Assembly: GCA_014529385.2 (NCBI GenBank)
Contig: CM043957.1
Location: 86,500,881 to 86,564,880 of the forward strand
DNA length: 64,000 nucleotides
Direction of reading: 5' to 3'
Source: Adiantum capillus-veneris
Lineage: Eukaryota > Streptophyta > Polypodiopsida > Polypodiales > Pteridaceae
Shown: positions 47,858-57,924 of the stretch, one piece after another
Position numbering within the stretch: the stretch's first letter is position 1
How the letters are laid out: every line of letters begins with the position of its first letter
Made by a program: the position numbers and the translations under genes
Notes under the pieces: model-generated
Told to the model about the DNA's origin: nothing
What the model saw: the letters and a program-made list of their open reading frames with translations, nothing else
Database searches by the model: none

Positions 47858-48406
47858 TGTAGCGCGGATAATGTGTCACGCTCTCTACTGTGGGTGGTCC
47901 TCAGTGCAATGTGCGTGACAATCTCACTCAAACAACCGAACAGAAAGGAAACAATAGACATCAACAGAGCTCACAAAGACACAACAGCAGACCAGAACAT
48001 ATGACTCGACTATCTCAAAGATTGATACAGACTCTGGTGTGGCAGCACACTCAGCTCCAGCCCAGGACTCACACGTACAATGGGGCTGTCGAGGCTCAGA
48101 TGTCAGGGATGGTGAAGACGTGCTCTGTGTATAGACTCACTGTTGTCGACGACGATGCTGGACCAAAGGTGAAGAAGATGATCCCGATGACCAACTGCTA
48201 CTACTCATATGTACCACCATAAAGGGCCACCAACGGTTCCTAAATGTCAGCCATGTGGTGACCTGGCCACGATGTCCACTAGACCACCGTCGGTACCCTG
48301 CCACTGCCACGTGTCACTCCCAACCCAGAGGGTCCGTCCAGTGTGAAACAACCTAGACCAACTGTACTAACTGTGTTCTCTGAAAGTGATACTGTAGCCT
48401 GCTACA
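47858..48406 (-). repeat. 5' LTR of the gag-protease element
   Basis: Partner of 42844-43392, bordered outside by AGTAC. By eye only a small number of differences separate the two LTRs, suggesting a fairly recent insertion. Confidence 0.95.
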
Positions 48407-48411
48407 AGTAC

Positions 48412-48593
48412 TCGGTCATGAATGCCGCGACGTTGGACAAGTTTCCCTTCGCAAGCCATGCCCTACATTTAAGTCTTTCTTGTATGATGGTGGTAAAGTC
48501 GAAGATTTATTGATCCTTTCCTTGTGCAAGAGGATTCTTCAGAGGTCTACGAGGCAACAGCTCCCTCAACCTCCCCCTTCTCAATTGGAAGCC
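48412..48593 (+). pseudogene. Unrecognised coding-like frame, right part
   Basis: Continues the frame of 42363-42843 after the LTR element: LGHECRDVGQVSLRKPCP, TFKSFLYDGGKVEDL, then LSLCKRILQRSTRQQLPQPP, ending in TAA near 48591. Together the two parts give about 100 uninterrupted codons across the target site. The product is not recognised. Confidence 0.35.
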
Positions 48594-49154
48594 TAATACC
48601 CGCTGAAACAGTTGAAGATTCAGAAGATTCTGGTTACTGTGTGACAACCAACAAGCGCATAAAGTTGCCTCTTCACCACCATTGCAAAACAAAGTCTTTG
48701 TCTCTGAACAGATACCAGATGTTGTGGCCGCAACTTTGTCCTCATGGTTCCAAGTATTGCCATACTTGGAAATTTTAATTCGAAGTGTATACAATTTCAT
48801 CGTATTTGCAAGAACCTCAAGATTTATACATAAACATCCTCAATGAGCATCCATTAAAGGCATGATTCTGGCTTTATTCACGAGTCAAGCGAGCCTTCGA
48901 GCTTGTTTTGAAGCTCTCACAAGAGCCCTGTGACCAAAATAAGCGAACTTTGTCCCAAGCAAGCCCCTCCCTCCTTTCAACCCAAGGAGCCCCCGTGCAT
49001 TTTCCTAAGCAACCCCCTTTCTTCTTGGGCTAAGCAAGCACGCCCTTTGGTTCAAACACACTCCTTGTTTGGAGGGAGGCCTTTGCTTCAGCTAAAATTT
49101 TATTGAACCTATATATAATTGAACAGCTTCTTGACGTCGTGCGCGCGCACGCGA
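48594..49154. other. Non-coding, nothing recognised
   Basis: Contains CCCAAGCAAGCCCCTCC-like repeats and a TATATATAA near 49112, but no gene or element border. Confidence 0.3.
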
Positions 49155-49295
49155 GAGAAGGAGAAGAAGAAGAAGAGAATTTTAACGTCGTAGGAAACTA
49201 TCCCAAGAGACCTAAAGATCTATCCAACGAGGAGAGTTGAACTCAAGGCCTGTTATTCAAGAGGGAAATGGCATAACCAATCTACCACACTTGGG
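49155..49295 (-). mobile_element. tRNA-headed SINE-like unit with (TTC)n tail
   Basis: On the minus strand an A-box-like TGGTAGATTGG (49287-49277) and a B-box GAGTTCAACTC (49244-49234) define a tRNA-like head. A body of about 45 bp follows, then GACGTTAAAATTC and a (TTC)n/(TC)n tail (49180-49155). Its end GACGTTAA-AT plus pyrimidine tail resembles the 3' end of the LINE family that terminates 60 bp away at 49354. No target duplication was seen. Confidence 0.55.
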
Positions 49296-49353
49296 TGATA
49301 GAAAGGTTATACAATTTTCCTCTTTTTATCAGCACACACCCACACACACACAC

Positions 49354-49388
49354 GAGAGAGAGAGAAAGAAAAGAAAGAAGAAAGAAAG
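49354..49388. repeat. GA-rich 3' tail of a LINE
   Basis: GAGAGAGAGAGA followed by AAGAAAAGAAAG on +. On the minus strand it is the pyrimidine tail of the LINE 49389-60010. A CA repeat adjoins it on the outside. Confidence 0.75.
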
Positions 49389-51451
49389 CTTTATTAACGT
49401 CTTCGAAAGGCCGAACTCGACCTATGAGACAATATCATATACATGTGTTGATGCTCTAGGCATCGGAAAATTTAAAAAAAAAGGGTATAAACTGAAATGA
49501 GCCTATACTATGCAAAAGGGTGTGATAGGGTGGTGCATGTGGTGTACAATGTATAGTGTGGGTCCTCGTGTCGAGGTGTGCTCACGCATCATCAGGCTCA
49601 ACTAGGGGCTGCAAGGTGATACCACCATGAGATGATAGGGAGGGTATCTAAAAACAAGCAACATATGTAGGGTAGAGAATGTGGTACATCGGTGGTGGCC
49701 TGCTCAGGTATCTCTGGAATGCTGGATCTCCTGGTGCTGGTACATGACTCTGCTCTAGATACTGATGGTGTAAGGTTAGTATCCTCGAGATCTCCCTTTG
49801 GTGACACCCATGTGTCCTGTATCCTGGGAGCCTCGGTCTCCGACGTGCCCTCTGAGACTCTGCCTGTAGAAGGGTAAGCCCTCTACTCTGTGTAGGTAGT
49901 GTGGGGGGGTCTGGCCCTGCTCGTCGGAAAAACTGTGTGATGGTAGTCTGTGTCCTGCTATCCTGACTCTCGCGTGGCTGTAACAACTGCTCTCGAACCT
50001 CTAAAGCCGCAACCAGGAACTGGCCAAACCTCCTCTGCTCTCGGCCTATCATATGCTGCTGTAATGAGTCTCCAATGCCATATCTCTCTCTCACCTCTGT
50101 ATATGCTGTGCATCTCATGACAAAATGCTCCTCACTCTCCACCTCCGTCTGGCAAATCCGGCATGTACGCTCCTCTCGTGGTATGCCTCTGGCTCTGCCA
50201 CTCTCAATCTCTAGCTGATGTGATGACACTCGTAGCTGGCCAATGTTGACCCGAAGTCGGTGTGGCATGTACTCTTGCATGTATAATGGAATCTCAATGA
50301 ATCCCTGCTCCGAGAACCTCAGAAAATGCTCATAGTAATATAGCATTTTAGGAGGTAGGGTGTCTGTGGGCCTGCGCCATGTCCTCTGAATATATGTATG
50401 CCATATCTCCTGTCTGATGACCCTATTCCTCTCAGAGCGTGAGAGGGTATAGGTCGAGGCTTGGGTGTCATACTGGAGTGGTGGTAGTCTATCGATATCA
50501 AAGCCGTGCTGAGCTAGCCAATCTCTTGTCTGGGCATACCATGAGCTAGTGTCCCCTGCCTGTGCCATCTCTCTAGATGCAATGAAGGCTCTATGAGAGA
50601 TCCTATCTGGATCCATATCTTTGAATCTGCGAAGAAGGCAAACAGTCTGAAAGAGTGCCTCTACCAACATCGGTGGTGCAGCCAGCTCAGCTCTAATAAT
50701 GTCGTGTGGAACTGATGGCTTGCTGCGAATCATCCTGGAGATCATAATAATCTGTGGCCTCTCTATCTGTGTCCATACTGAGTCTGCCAGTCCCGGTCCC
50801 CAAATGGCCGAGGCATACATGAGTGTAGGTGTGACCAGTGTGTCAAAGAGCCACCCCTTCGTCCGGGGCTCCTGGAAGTGGGCCTGGTGGCACTGTCTCT
50901 CCATCAGAGCTAGTGATGCGTATCCTCTGGTAAGTCTATCTCTGGCTGCCTGTGTCATGGAGAAGGTCCCTGATGCTGCGGTGAATGTAACCCCCAGATA
51001 TACATATGAGCCTGTCACCTCTATATCCCCTCCAGCTACTGTAAATCTACTCTGTCGGCGAATCTGAGCCGATGTATGAAATATGAGAACCTTGGTCTTG
51101 CCAAGGTTCACCGTGAGTCCTCTCTGTGAGCAGAAATCATCCAGGGCCTGCAAATGTAGTTGTAGTCCCTCTGCCGTCTCTGACATCAGGACAATATCAT
51201 CTGCATATAAGAGTATGTGTACAGTAGTCCCTGCAATATCCACACCCTCTCCACCCCTGTGCAAGATGAAGTGTACAATCTCGTCAATGTATAGACCAAA
51301 GAGTGTAGGTGATAGGGGGCAACCTTGTTTCACACCAATGGTGCTCACAAGGGTGTCAGATAATCCACCCGGGCATCACTCTGCCAGATACATGCTCATA
51401 CAATGCATAGATCCCCCATGCCATCTCCTCTCCAATCCCAAGCGCACCCAG
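49389..51451 (-). mobile_element. LINE, 3' half (C-terminal RT and 3' UTR)
   Basis: The 3' half of a LINE whose 5' half is at 57925-60010; a Gypsy element separates them. The reading of ORF2 resumes at the junction (RCLGALGIGEEMAWGIYAL on removing the insertion). The 3' UTR 49389-49647 ends with the family's conserved block (AACGTCTTCGAAAGGCC near 49396-49412). Confidence 0.9.
49648..51348 (-). pseudogene. LINE ORF2: RT catalytic half and C-terminal zinc knuckle
   Basis: 566 codons beginning at the RT motif GVKQGCPLSPTLFGLYIDE. The catalytic box is ILLYADDIVLMSE, and GLTVNLGKTKVLIF is the following motif. A long helical region and a C-terminal knuckle CRICQTEVESEEHFVMRC (CX2CX8HX4C) complete it, with the stop at 49648-49650. 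Upstream, a one-base frameshift near 51365-51380 separates it from the rest of ORF2. RT and endonuclease would nick target DNA and prime reverse transcription from it (target-primed reverse transcription). This copy is dead because of the frameshift and the Gypsy insertion. Confidence 0.93.
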
Positions 51452-52010
51452 TGTCACAAAGTGATGACGTGGCGGACAGCAGAAACCCTAATTTCTGCCA
51501 AAAACCCTAAAATTCTTGCTAACCCTAATTTCTGCCAAAAACCCTAAATTCCGTATATCGCGGAGGCGGATTATTAAATTTTTTTTATTTTTTTATTTTT
51601 TGGAAAATGATAAGCGACGCGAATTTTGCTTTTGCTTTTTTTTTTTATAAAAAAAAGAGAAAAGACTCTATAAGAGAGAGAGAGAGAACTGATGCTTTTG
51701 ATTTTAAAAGCTTTTGGGGCTCTGCTTTTGGGCATCCCTTGTAACCTTTAAATTAGTGGTGAGGGCCTCACTTCTCAGAGGATCTGTACGCAGAGTCTGA
51801 GAGTGAAACCCTAACCGCTCTCTTGTACTTTGATGATTGATTAATATAAAAAGAAATACCGAAAGGGGCGCCAGTCTTTGGGGCCAATATCTCTAGGCAC
51901 GGAACTCCGTCGGGCCAGTGTAAATCTATTGTGATCTGTGAATTGTTTTGAAGTGGTTATTTGGTGCTGTCGCGGGTGATTCTTGACTTGGAGTGTCCAA
52001 GTCTGTTACA
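51452..52010 (+). repeat. 5' LTR of the chromodomain Gypsy
   Basis: 33 bp longer than its partner, mostly through an extra TTTCTGCCAAAAACCCTAA unit near 51495 and longer T runs. It contains AATATAAAAAGAAATACCG, shared with the solo LTR at 39003. Confidence 0.95.
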
Positions 52011-52011
52011 G

Positions 52012-52023
52012 TGGTATCAGAGC
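52012..52023 (+). other. Primer binding site of the chromodomain Gypsy
   Basis: TGGTATCAGAGC, one base after the 5' LTR; initiator tRNA-Met type. Confidence 0.93.
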
Positions 52024-52084
52024 ACGGCCAATTTCTCTTCTACGGGAAATCCGATCCCCGATTTTTTTTTTTTCCGCGGCACCT

Positions 52085-53648
52085 ATGGCTTCAGGCAATG
52101 ATCAATCGACTCCCTCTGCATCTGGAGATGCGGGCTGGGATCACAACGAAGATTCAAGCAGAGAGTATGGCCCGCCTTGGCCTACTTAGGCGGAGCGGCG
52201 AGAGATAGAGCGTCGCCAGTTAATCAGCGATGCAACAAAGATGATGCTCAATTTTGCCAAGGACCCGAAGATGGCAAAATATATGAACCAGACCTCTTTG
52301 GAAGAGGTATAGATGGAGTGGCAGAGAACCACAACACCACTCCCGAAACCCGCTCTCAAGAAACCTTCTGCCTCCAAGAAATATACGGAGAAGGAACTGG
52401 AGAACGTGGTTGATGCACGGATTGCTCAGCTTTTTGACACGCAAAAGAAAGCCAAAAAGCACGGCAAAAAGCAGAAGAAAGGCACTGACTTCTCGGGATA
52501 TTTAGGTCGTCGGTCGATATTTGACAAGGCAAAGAAATTGAAGAAGCGCGTCAAGTTTGAAGAACTACCCAGTTCTTCTTCTTCTTCTGACAGTTCTTCT
52601 AGCTCCTCGGATTCGAGCGAAGAAGACAGAAAAGGTAAAAAGCGAAGCAAGAAGCAACGCTTTGGAAAGGGCAAGAGAAAGGCAAAGAAGGCTAAATCTC
52701 GCCCAGAGACTCACACTTCTACTGAGGACTCGTCTACAGACAGCTCAGATTCCGATGACGGAAAGTTTTATGCGAACAAGAAGAATTTTTACAAAGCCAA
52801 CCAGTATGACTTTCTCAAAGATAAAAGCAAGAAAGTCCGAGAGTTTAAGGAAGGTGGCCACTCGATCAAGTTTGATACTTTTCAGGATACTCAGATGCTT
52901 CGAAGGCTTTGTCTTTTATACAGCAGTTTGACATCGCTTTCGCGGGAGGACACTATTCAGAGCACTCCAAGATTCGGAGAGCTGCCTCTTACTTTAAGGG
53001 GAATGCTCGTACTTGTGGTCCACACTTCTATTAAGCAAGACTGTGCCAGTTACATGGCTGAAATTCAAGAGGCTTTTTATTTCTTCTTGGTTGACTCAAG
53101 AGTTTGAGCGAGATATACGAGCTGCTTGGAGCCATCTCCGGATGATCAAGAGCGATACAGTGAATTCTTATTGTGAAAGATTCTGGAGCTCTTTTCTACC
53201 CGCCTCTTCATTCAAGAAGATCTCGTTCAGAGAACAGATTGAGCGGTTTACCTTGGGTCTACCTACAGAGATCCGAAATCACTGCTTGGAATAGAAGTCA
53301 GCTTCTGTTCAGGAGTTGATGAGTCATGCGAAGCGGGGCTTTGCCATTCACTCTGGCAGTCTGACCTACCCCACAGATGAGGCCATGACACAACGAGCCG
53401 AACAGACTTCTGGGAATGAAAGTAGAATGAAAAAGAGCAACCCAGAGAAAAAAAAGGATGCACAACCCAAGCTTACTCCTGAGGAGAGAGCTCGCTTCAT
53501 TAGAGAGGGGAAGTGCTTTGGATGCGGGGAACATGGACATATTTCCGCGAAGTGCCCTGATAAGGCACAGAAAGAACAGAATGATAAAGACGACGACAGG
53601 TCTGAGAGTTCGAGAGCAGCTGAGGAATGTGGCAGAAAAGGCAGATAG
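52085..53648 (+). pseudogene. Gypsy gag with zinc knuckle, multiply broken
   Basis: The ATG at 52085 gives MASGNDQSTPSASGDAGW, soon stopped by TAG near 52187 and again near 52310. The frame then runs through a Lys/Ser-rich region (KRVKFEELPSSSSSSDSS). After a frameshift near 52890-53010 the capsid core appears (FISSWLTQEFERDIRAAWSH, then YCERFWSSFLP, then IERFTLGLPTEIRNHCLE). A TAG follows near 53292. The nucleocapsid knuckle CFGCGEHGHISAKC is at about 53516-53557. At least four lesions disrupt the gene. The Ser/Lys-rich insert before the capsid domain is longer than usual. Confidence 0.85.
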
Positions 53649-53699
53649 AAAAAGCAGAACCGGTACCACATGGCGTGGGACCTGCACCGAATCTAATGA

Positions 53700-54037
53700 A
53701 TGAAAGTACAAACTTTGCCACTTTCGAGGCAAAGTGAAGGATCAGGAAGCTCTTTTGAAGGAGCCAAGGCCAACTTCTTTTCACTTGGAATTGGCGGCTC
53801 GATTTGGAATTACGCCCGACAGACTGACGCCACAGGCGGAGGTAGTTCGACTGGCACCCGGATGGGATGTTGCCATTACACCGAGCATTGGCAAACTTCG
53901 TTTGCAATGACAGGGGTGTTCAGGGCACGCGAGTGACGTTCTACTCGGGATCCCTTGGTACCACAAGAACTACGCCGTGGTTGACTACCGGGCCGAGAAA
54001 GCGACTTTGATAAATGAAGGGCTTAGAGATTGTACTT
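53700..54037 (+). pseudogene. Gypsy protease remnant with lost active site
   Basis: Two frames share the domain. One holds LELAARFGITPDRLTPQAE and, after a TGA near 53910, the closing part LLGIPWYHKNYAVVDYRAE. The active-site strand lies in the adjacent frame as FEGAKANFF, where D-S-G would be expected, so the catalytic aspartate is gone. Frameshift, stop and active-site loss together rule out activity. Confidence 0.7.
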
Positions 54038-54155
54038 GATGAACTTTAGTTTTCTTAATCATTCTTTTGGGAGAACTGAACGATGGATAAAGGTTGAATA
54101 TGTTTTGTCCTGAAGAAAAGAACGCCAAGATTTTTTTTCTCCACGCTCATGCCGA

Positions 54156-55934
54156 TTGCTTTTGAGAGGGCCTGAAGATCATACCATTGATCTGATATCT
54201 GGAAGCACGCCACCGAATCGGCCACCTTATCGTGTGAGCCGAGTACAGAATGAAAAGATTATGAACTCAGTGAAAGACCTCTTGGAAAAGGGTCTTGTCC
54301 AGCCTAGTACTTCACCGTATTGCTCTCCAGTGTTGTTGGTTTTGAAGAAAGACGGATCTTGGAGAATGTGCATCGATTATAGCACTCTCAACGAAATCAC
54401 CATCAAGAACAGATTTCCGATTCCTAGGATCGATGATATACTCGACAGGTTACAGGGATCCTCGTGCTTTATCAGGATTGACTTGAAGAGTGGATATCAT
54501 CAGATCAGGATAGCGCCAAGGGATGTCTACAAGACAGCTTTTCGGACGACTTTTGGGTTATTTGAGTTTTTGGTGATGCCTTTTGGCTTAACCAATGCTC
54601 CTGCGACATTTAACCGGATGATGGATAGGATTTTTCGAGAGTACAGGCTATTTGTTGGCACTTTCTTTGACGACATCATTGTTTTCTCCAAGAATGAGGC
54701 AGAACACAGAGATCATCTGCTTCAAGTCTTTCAAGCATTACGAGATCACACATTAGTGATTAATGCTACGAAAAGTGAATTTTTCCTACCAGAGATACAT
54801 TTTTTGGGACACATTGTGTCAACAGCAGGAGTGCAAATGAACCCGGCCAAGATAGAGACTATCCGTGATTGGCCCGATTTGAGGAATGTCCATGAAGTTA
54901 GAAGCTTCTTGGGACTGTGTTCGTACTACAGGCGGTTCATACGAAAGTTTGCAGAGGTTGCTTCCCCTTTGCATACCTTGACACAGAAAGGAGTACCTTT
55001 TTCGTGGGGACCCACAGAGGTGACTGCCTTTCGGACATTGAAAGAGAAATTCACTACAGGACCAGATTTGACTTTGCCGGACTTGCAGAAGTCATTTGAA
55101 GTATTTTGTGATGCTTGTGGTCGTAGTCTGGGTGCGGTCTTGATGCAAGAAGGCCATGTCATAGCTTATGAGAGCCGTTTGTTCTCTAGGCCGGAGATGA
55201 CAGCACAGATCTATGGGAAAGAGCTTTTGGCGGTTATCCACACTCTTACTCAGTGGCGGCATTACCTACTCGGAGCGGATTTTACTGTCTTTACAGACCA
55301 TCAGAGTTTGCGCCACTTCTGGTCACAGAAGCAGCTTTCGGAAAAGCAGATGCGGTGGGTGAACATCTTGTCACAGTTCCACTTCCAGATTGTCCATGTG
55401 CAGGGACAGAAGAATGTGGTGGCAGATGCTTTGTCTCGAAAACCGTTGGTTCTGGCTATTTCCGCGATACATCATAGGAGCTTCGAGGATATGGTCGATC
55501 AGTGTGCCACAGATACAGATTTTGCAGATATTTTCACACGGATACGGGATGGGGAGACAGTAGCTGGATACTCCCTTCGGAAAGGCTACTTGATGAAAAA
55601 GACTATGTTGTGCGTTACACAGCCGTTGAGGGAAAAGGTTATGACTGATTGCCACTGTCCACCTTTTACGGGTCACCGCGGCATTGCTACCACCATGAAA
55701 GGGGTAGAGAGAGATTTCTTTTGGCGGAGACTGAAGAAGGATGTGGAAGAGTTTGTGCGCAGTTGCTTGGTATGCCAGAAGGTCAAGTTTGACAGGCATA
55801 AGGCACAGGGATTGTTACAGCCTTTACCCATACCCACCCGCCCCTGGGAAAATATTGAAATAGATTTCATTTTTTTTGATCTCCCGAGAATACAAAATGA
55901 TCACGATGATTTTCCGATTACATGGCACGCCTGA
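54156..55934 (+). pseudogene. Gypsy RT, RNase H and integrase N-terminus
   Basis: 592 codons without interruption. The RT spans about residues 20-220 (PYRVSRVQNEKIM, RIDLKSGYHQIRI, MPFGLTNAPATFN, catalytic FFDDIIVFSKN). The RNase H spans about residues 300-440 (EVFCDACGRSLGAVLMQ, FTDHQSLRHFW, NVVADALSRKP). The integrase zinc domain is FTGHRGIATTM with CLVCQKVKFD. The frame runs into the integrase core at WENIEIDFI and is lost at about 55890. The FFDD box differs at the first position from the usual YxDD/FxDD of Gypsy but keeps both Asp residues. Confidence 0.95.
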
Positions 55935-56402
55935 GACGATTGTCTCCGACAGAGACCCCAGATTTATGAGTTTGTTTTGGAAGGCAATTTGGGAGAACAT
56001 TGGCACGCGGTTGCAGTTCTCGTCATCGTTCCACTTGCAGACTGACGGGCAATCTGAGATTGCCAATTCAGTGATTTTAGATTTATTGAAGTCTTGTATC
56101 TCGCATCAGAAGACTCAATGGGAAAAGAACTTACCTTTGGTGGAATTTGCCTACAATAACACGATACACTCTTCGACGGGGAAGATGCCATGTGAGATTG
56201 TTGAAAGTGCTGCGAAGGTTCCATCCTTCCTGAGCACGAAAGATTAGATATTGGAAGCGGATGAATATTCGTGAGACTTGGATACGGCTTTTGCCAAGGT
56301 TCGCAAGACTTTGCAGAAGTCTCAAGAACGACAGAAAAAGGCAACGGATCGCCATCGTCGCGACTGGAAACTGAAGGAGGATGATTGGGTGCTCTTACTT
56401 TT
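55876..56402 (+). pseudogene. Gypsy integrase core with internal deletion
   Basis: Coding resumes in another frame at IFRLHGTPETIVSDRDPRF, which holds the second catalytic Asp; LQTDGQSEIANSVILDLL keeps the Glu. The stretch that should carry the first catalytic Asp (between the DFI strand and IFRLHG) is missing, roughly 100-150 bp. Further stops occur at 56245 and 56272. The integrase could not have worked. Confidence 0.8.
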
Positions 56403-56813
56403 GAGAAGGCACGCCTAAGAAAGAAGAAGGGAAAGGAGAGGCTTTTTCCAAAGCTTAGTATGTGATACTACGGACCTTTCCAGATTACTGACAAGATAAA
56501 TGATGTCTCCTTCCGATTGAAACTGCCAGATACTTGGAGGATTCACAATGCATTGCATGTGAGTCTCTTGAAACCTGTTAAGGGTGATGTGCCTGATGAT
56601 GGGGAGACTGATGAGCAACCCAAAGTGGAAGAAAACGAGGAGATCCTTGTTCCTGAACAGATTTTGGCACATAATGATACGAAGAAAGGTAAAGTCCGAA
56701 GGCGGTTCTTGGTTAAGTTCAAGAACTTTCCTGCATTTGATGCGAAGTGGATGGAGGAGGACCTAGGAGATACTCCTCGGATTGTGAAACTTTACCTCGA
56801 TGTTTTGGTTTAG
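56403..56813 (+). pseudogene. Gypsy integrase C-terminus and chromodomain
   Basis: The end of the integrase (GPFQITDKINDVSFRLKLPD, then ALHVSLLKPVKGD) leads into a chromodomain: EILVPEQILAHNDTKKGKVR, then RFLVKFKNFPAFDAKWMEED, ending LYLDVLV and a stop at 56811. Aromatic residues expected at the methyl-lysine cage are partly replaced (Phe where Trp/Tyr is common). Chromodomains guide chromovirus integration towards certain histone marks. Confidence 0.85.
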
Positions 56814-57387
56814 CATAGTCTACTCCAAACGGAACCCAGAATTCAGCTTGGCCGGAGATCTGGTGCAGTGGGATGCACAAGAGGGGAGTCACTCCACTCC
56901 TTTGTCAACAGATGCCTCGATTTTGATACTAAAGTCACTGATGTCTCTTTGAGCTTCAGGGATACTGAGAGCTGACAGTATTCTGCTGGATGACTTTATG
57001 AAATGGAATTCCTGATTATGATACTGATTTGTTCTTGACTTCTTGTGAGTGCAAGAACTGATAGACGAAATGACTGCAGCATTTTGGTCTACTTGATCTC
57101 GAATAGACATGGTTGCAATAGGGGTTAGTCAATCGGACATCGATGAGGTCCCGATTGGACCTAGATGTGATTGCTAGCTACATTGCCGATAAATCATGGT
57201 CTAAGATCCGAATGAATGTTGAATGTCATGTGATGTCCTGTGATGTCGTGTGATGTGACTGTCGATTTTGTACATGTACTAGATGTGCGTTCCTAGTACG
57301 TAGGTACTAACAGTCAGTGTTTGCTAAGACGGTTTATGGCTTTTGTTGGTTTTGCAGGCGTAATCGCGGTCGATTACAATGCTTTCA
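56814..57387 (+). other. 3' untranslated region of the chromodomain Gypsy
   Basis: About 570 bp without a motif-bearing frame between the chromodomain stop and the polypurine tract. Confidence 0.6.
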
Positions 57388-57398
57388 AGAGGGGGGTA
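57388..57398 (+). other. Polypurine tract of the chromodomain Gypsy
   Basis: AGAGGGGGGTA directly before TGTCACAAAG of the 3' LTR. Confidence 0.88.
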
Positions 57399-57924
57399 TG
57401 TCACAAAGTGATGACGTGGCGGACAGCAGAAACCCTAAAATTCCTGCTAACCCTAATTTTTGCCAAAAACCCTAAATTCCGGAAATCGCGGAGGCGGATT
57501 ATTAAATTTTATTTTTTTTTGGAAAATGATGAGCGACGCGAATTTTGCTTTTTCTTTTTTTTATAAAAAAAAGAGAAAAGACTCTATAAGAGAGAGAGAG
57601 AACTGATGCTTTTGATTTTAAAAGCTTTTGGGGCTCTGCTTTTGGGCATCCCTTGTAACCTTTAAATTAGTGGTGAGGGCCTCACTTCTCAGAGGATCTG
57701 GACGCAGAGTCTGAGAGTGAAACCCTAACCGCTCTCTTGTACTTTGATGATTGATTAATATAAAAAGAAATACCGAAAGGGGCGCCAGTCTTTGGGGCCA
57801 ATATCTCTAGGCACGGAACTCCGCCGGGCCAGTGTAAATCTATTGTGATCTGTGAATTGTTTTGAAGTGGTTATTTGGTGCTGTCGCGGTTGATTCTTGA
57901 CTTGGAGTGTCCAAGTCTGTTACA
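57399..57924 (+). repeat. 3' LTR of the chromodomain Gypsy
   Basis: Partner of 51452-52010, ending CCAAGTCTGTTACA; the flank GCCAG at 57925-57929 follows. Confidence 0.95.

Larger units (their letters stand above)
42839..48411 (-). mobile_element. LTR retrotransposon encoding only gag and protease
   Basis: The element spans 42844-48406 with equal LTRs of 549 bp (42844-43392 and 47858-48406) and a perfect target duplication AGTAC (42839-42843 and 48407-48411). It is read on the minus strand: gag, zinc knuckles and protease, then a hydrophobic segment and a Pro-rich tandem-repeat region. No RT, RNase H or integrase is present, so it must rely on a relative for mobility, like other gag-only LTR elements described in plants. 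Five in-frame stops and no frameshift disrupt about 3.4 kb of coding sequence. Confidence 0.95.

Noticed and set aside
52186-54000. Minus-strand open frames opposite the Gypsy gag and protease
   Set aside because: Shadows of the plus-strand coding sequence; no independent motifs.
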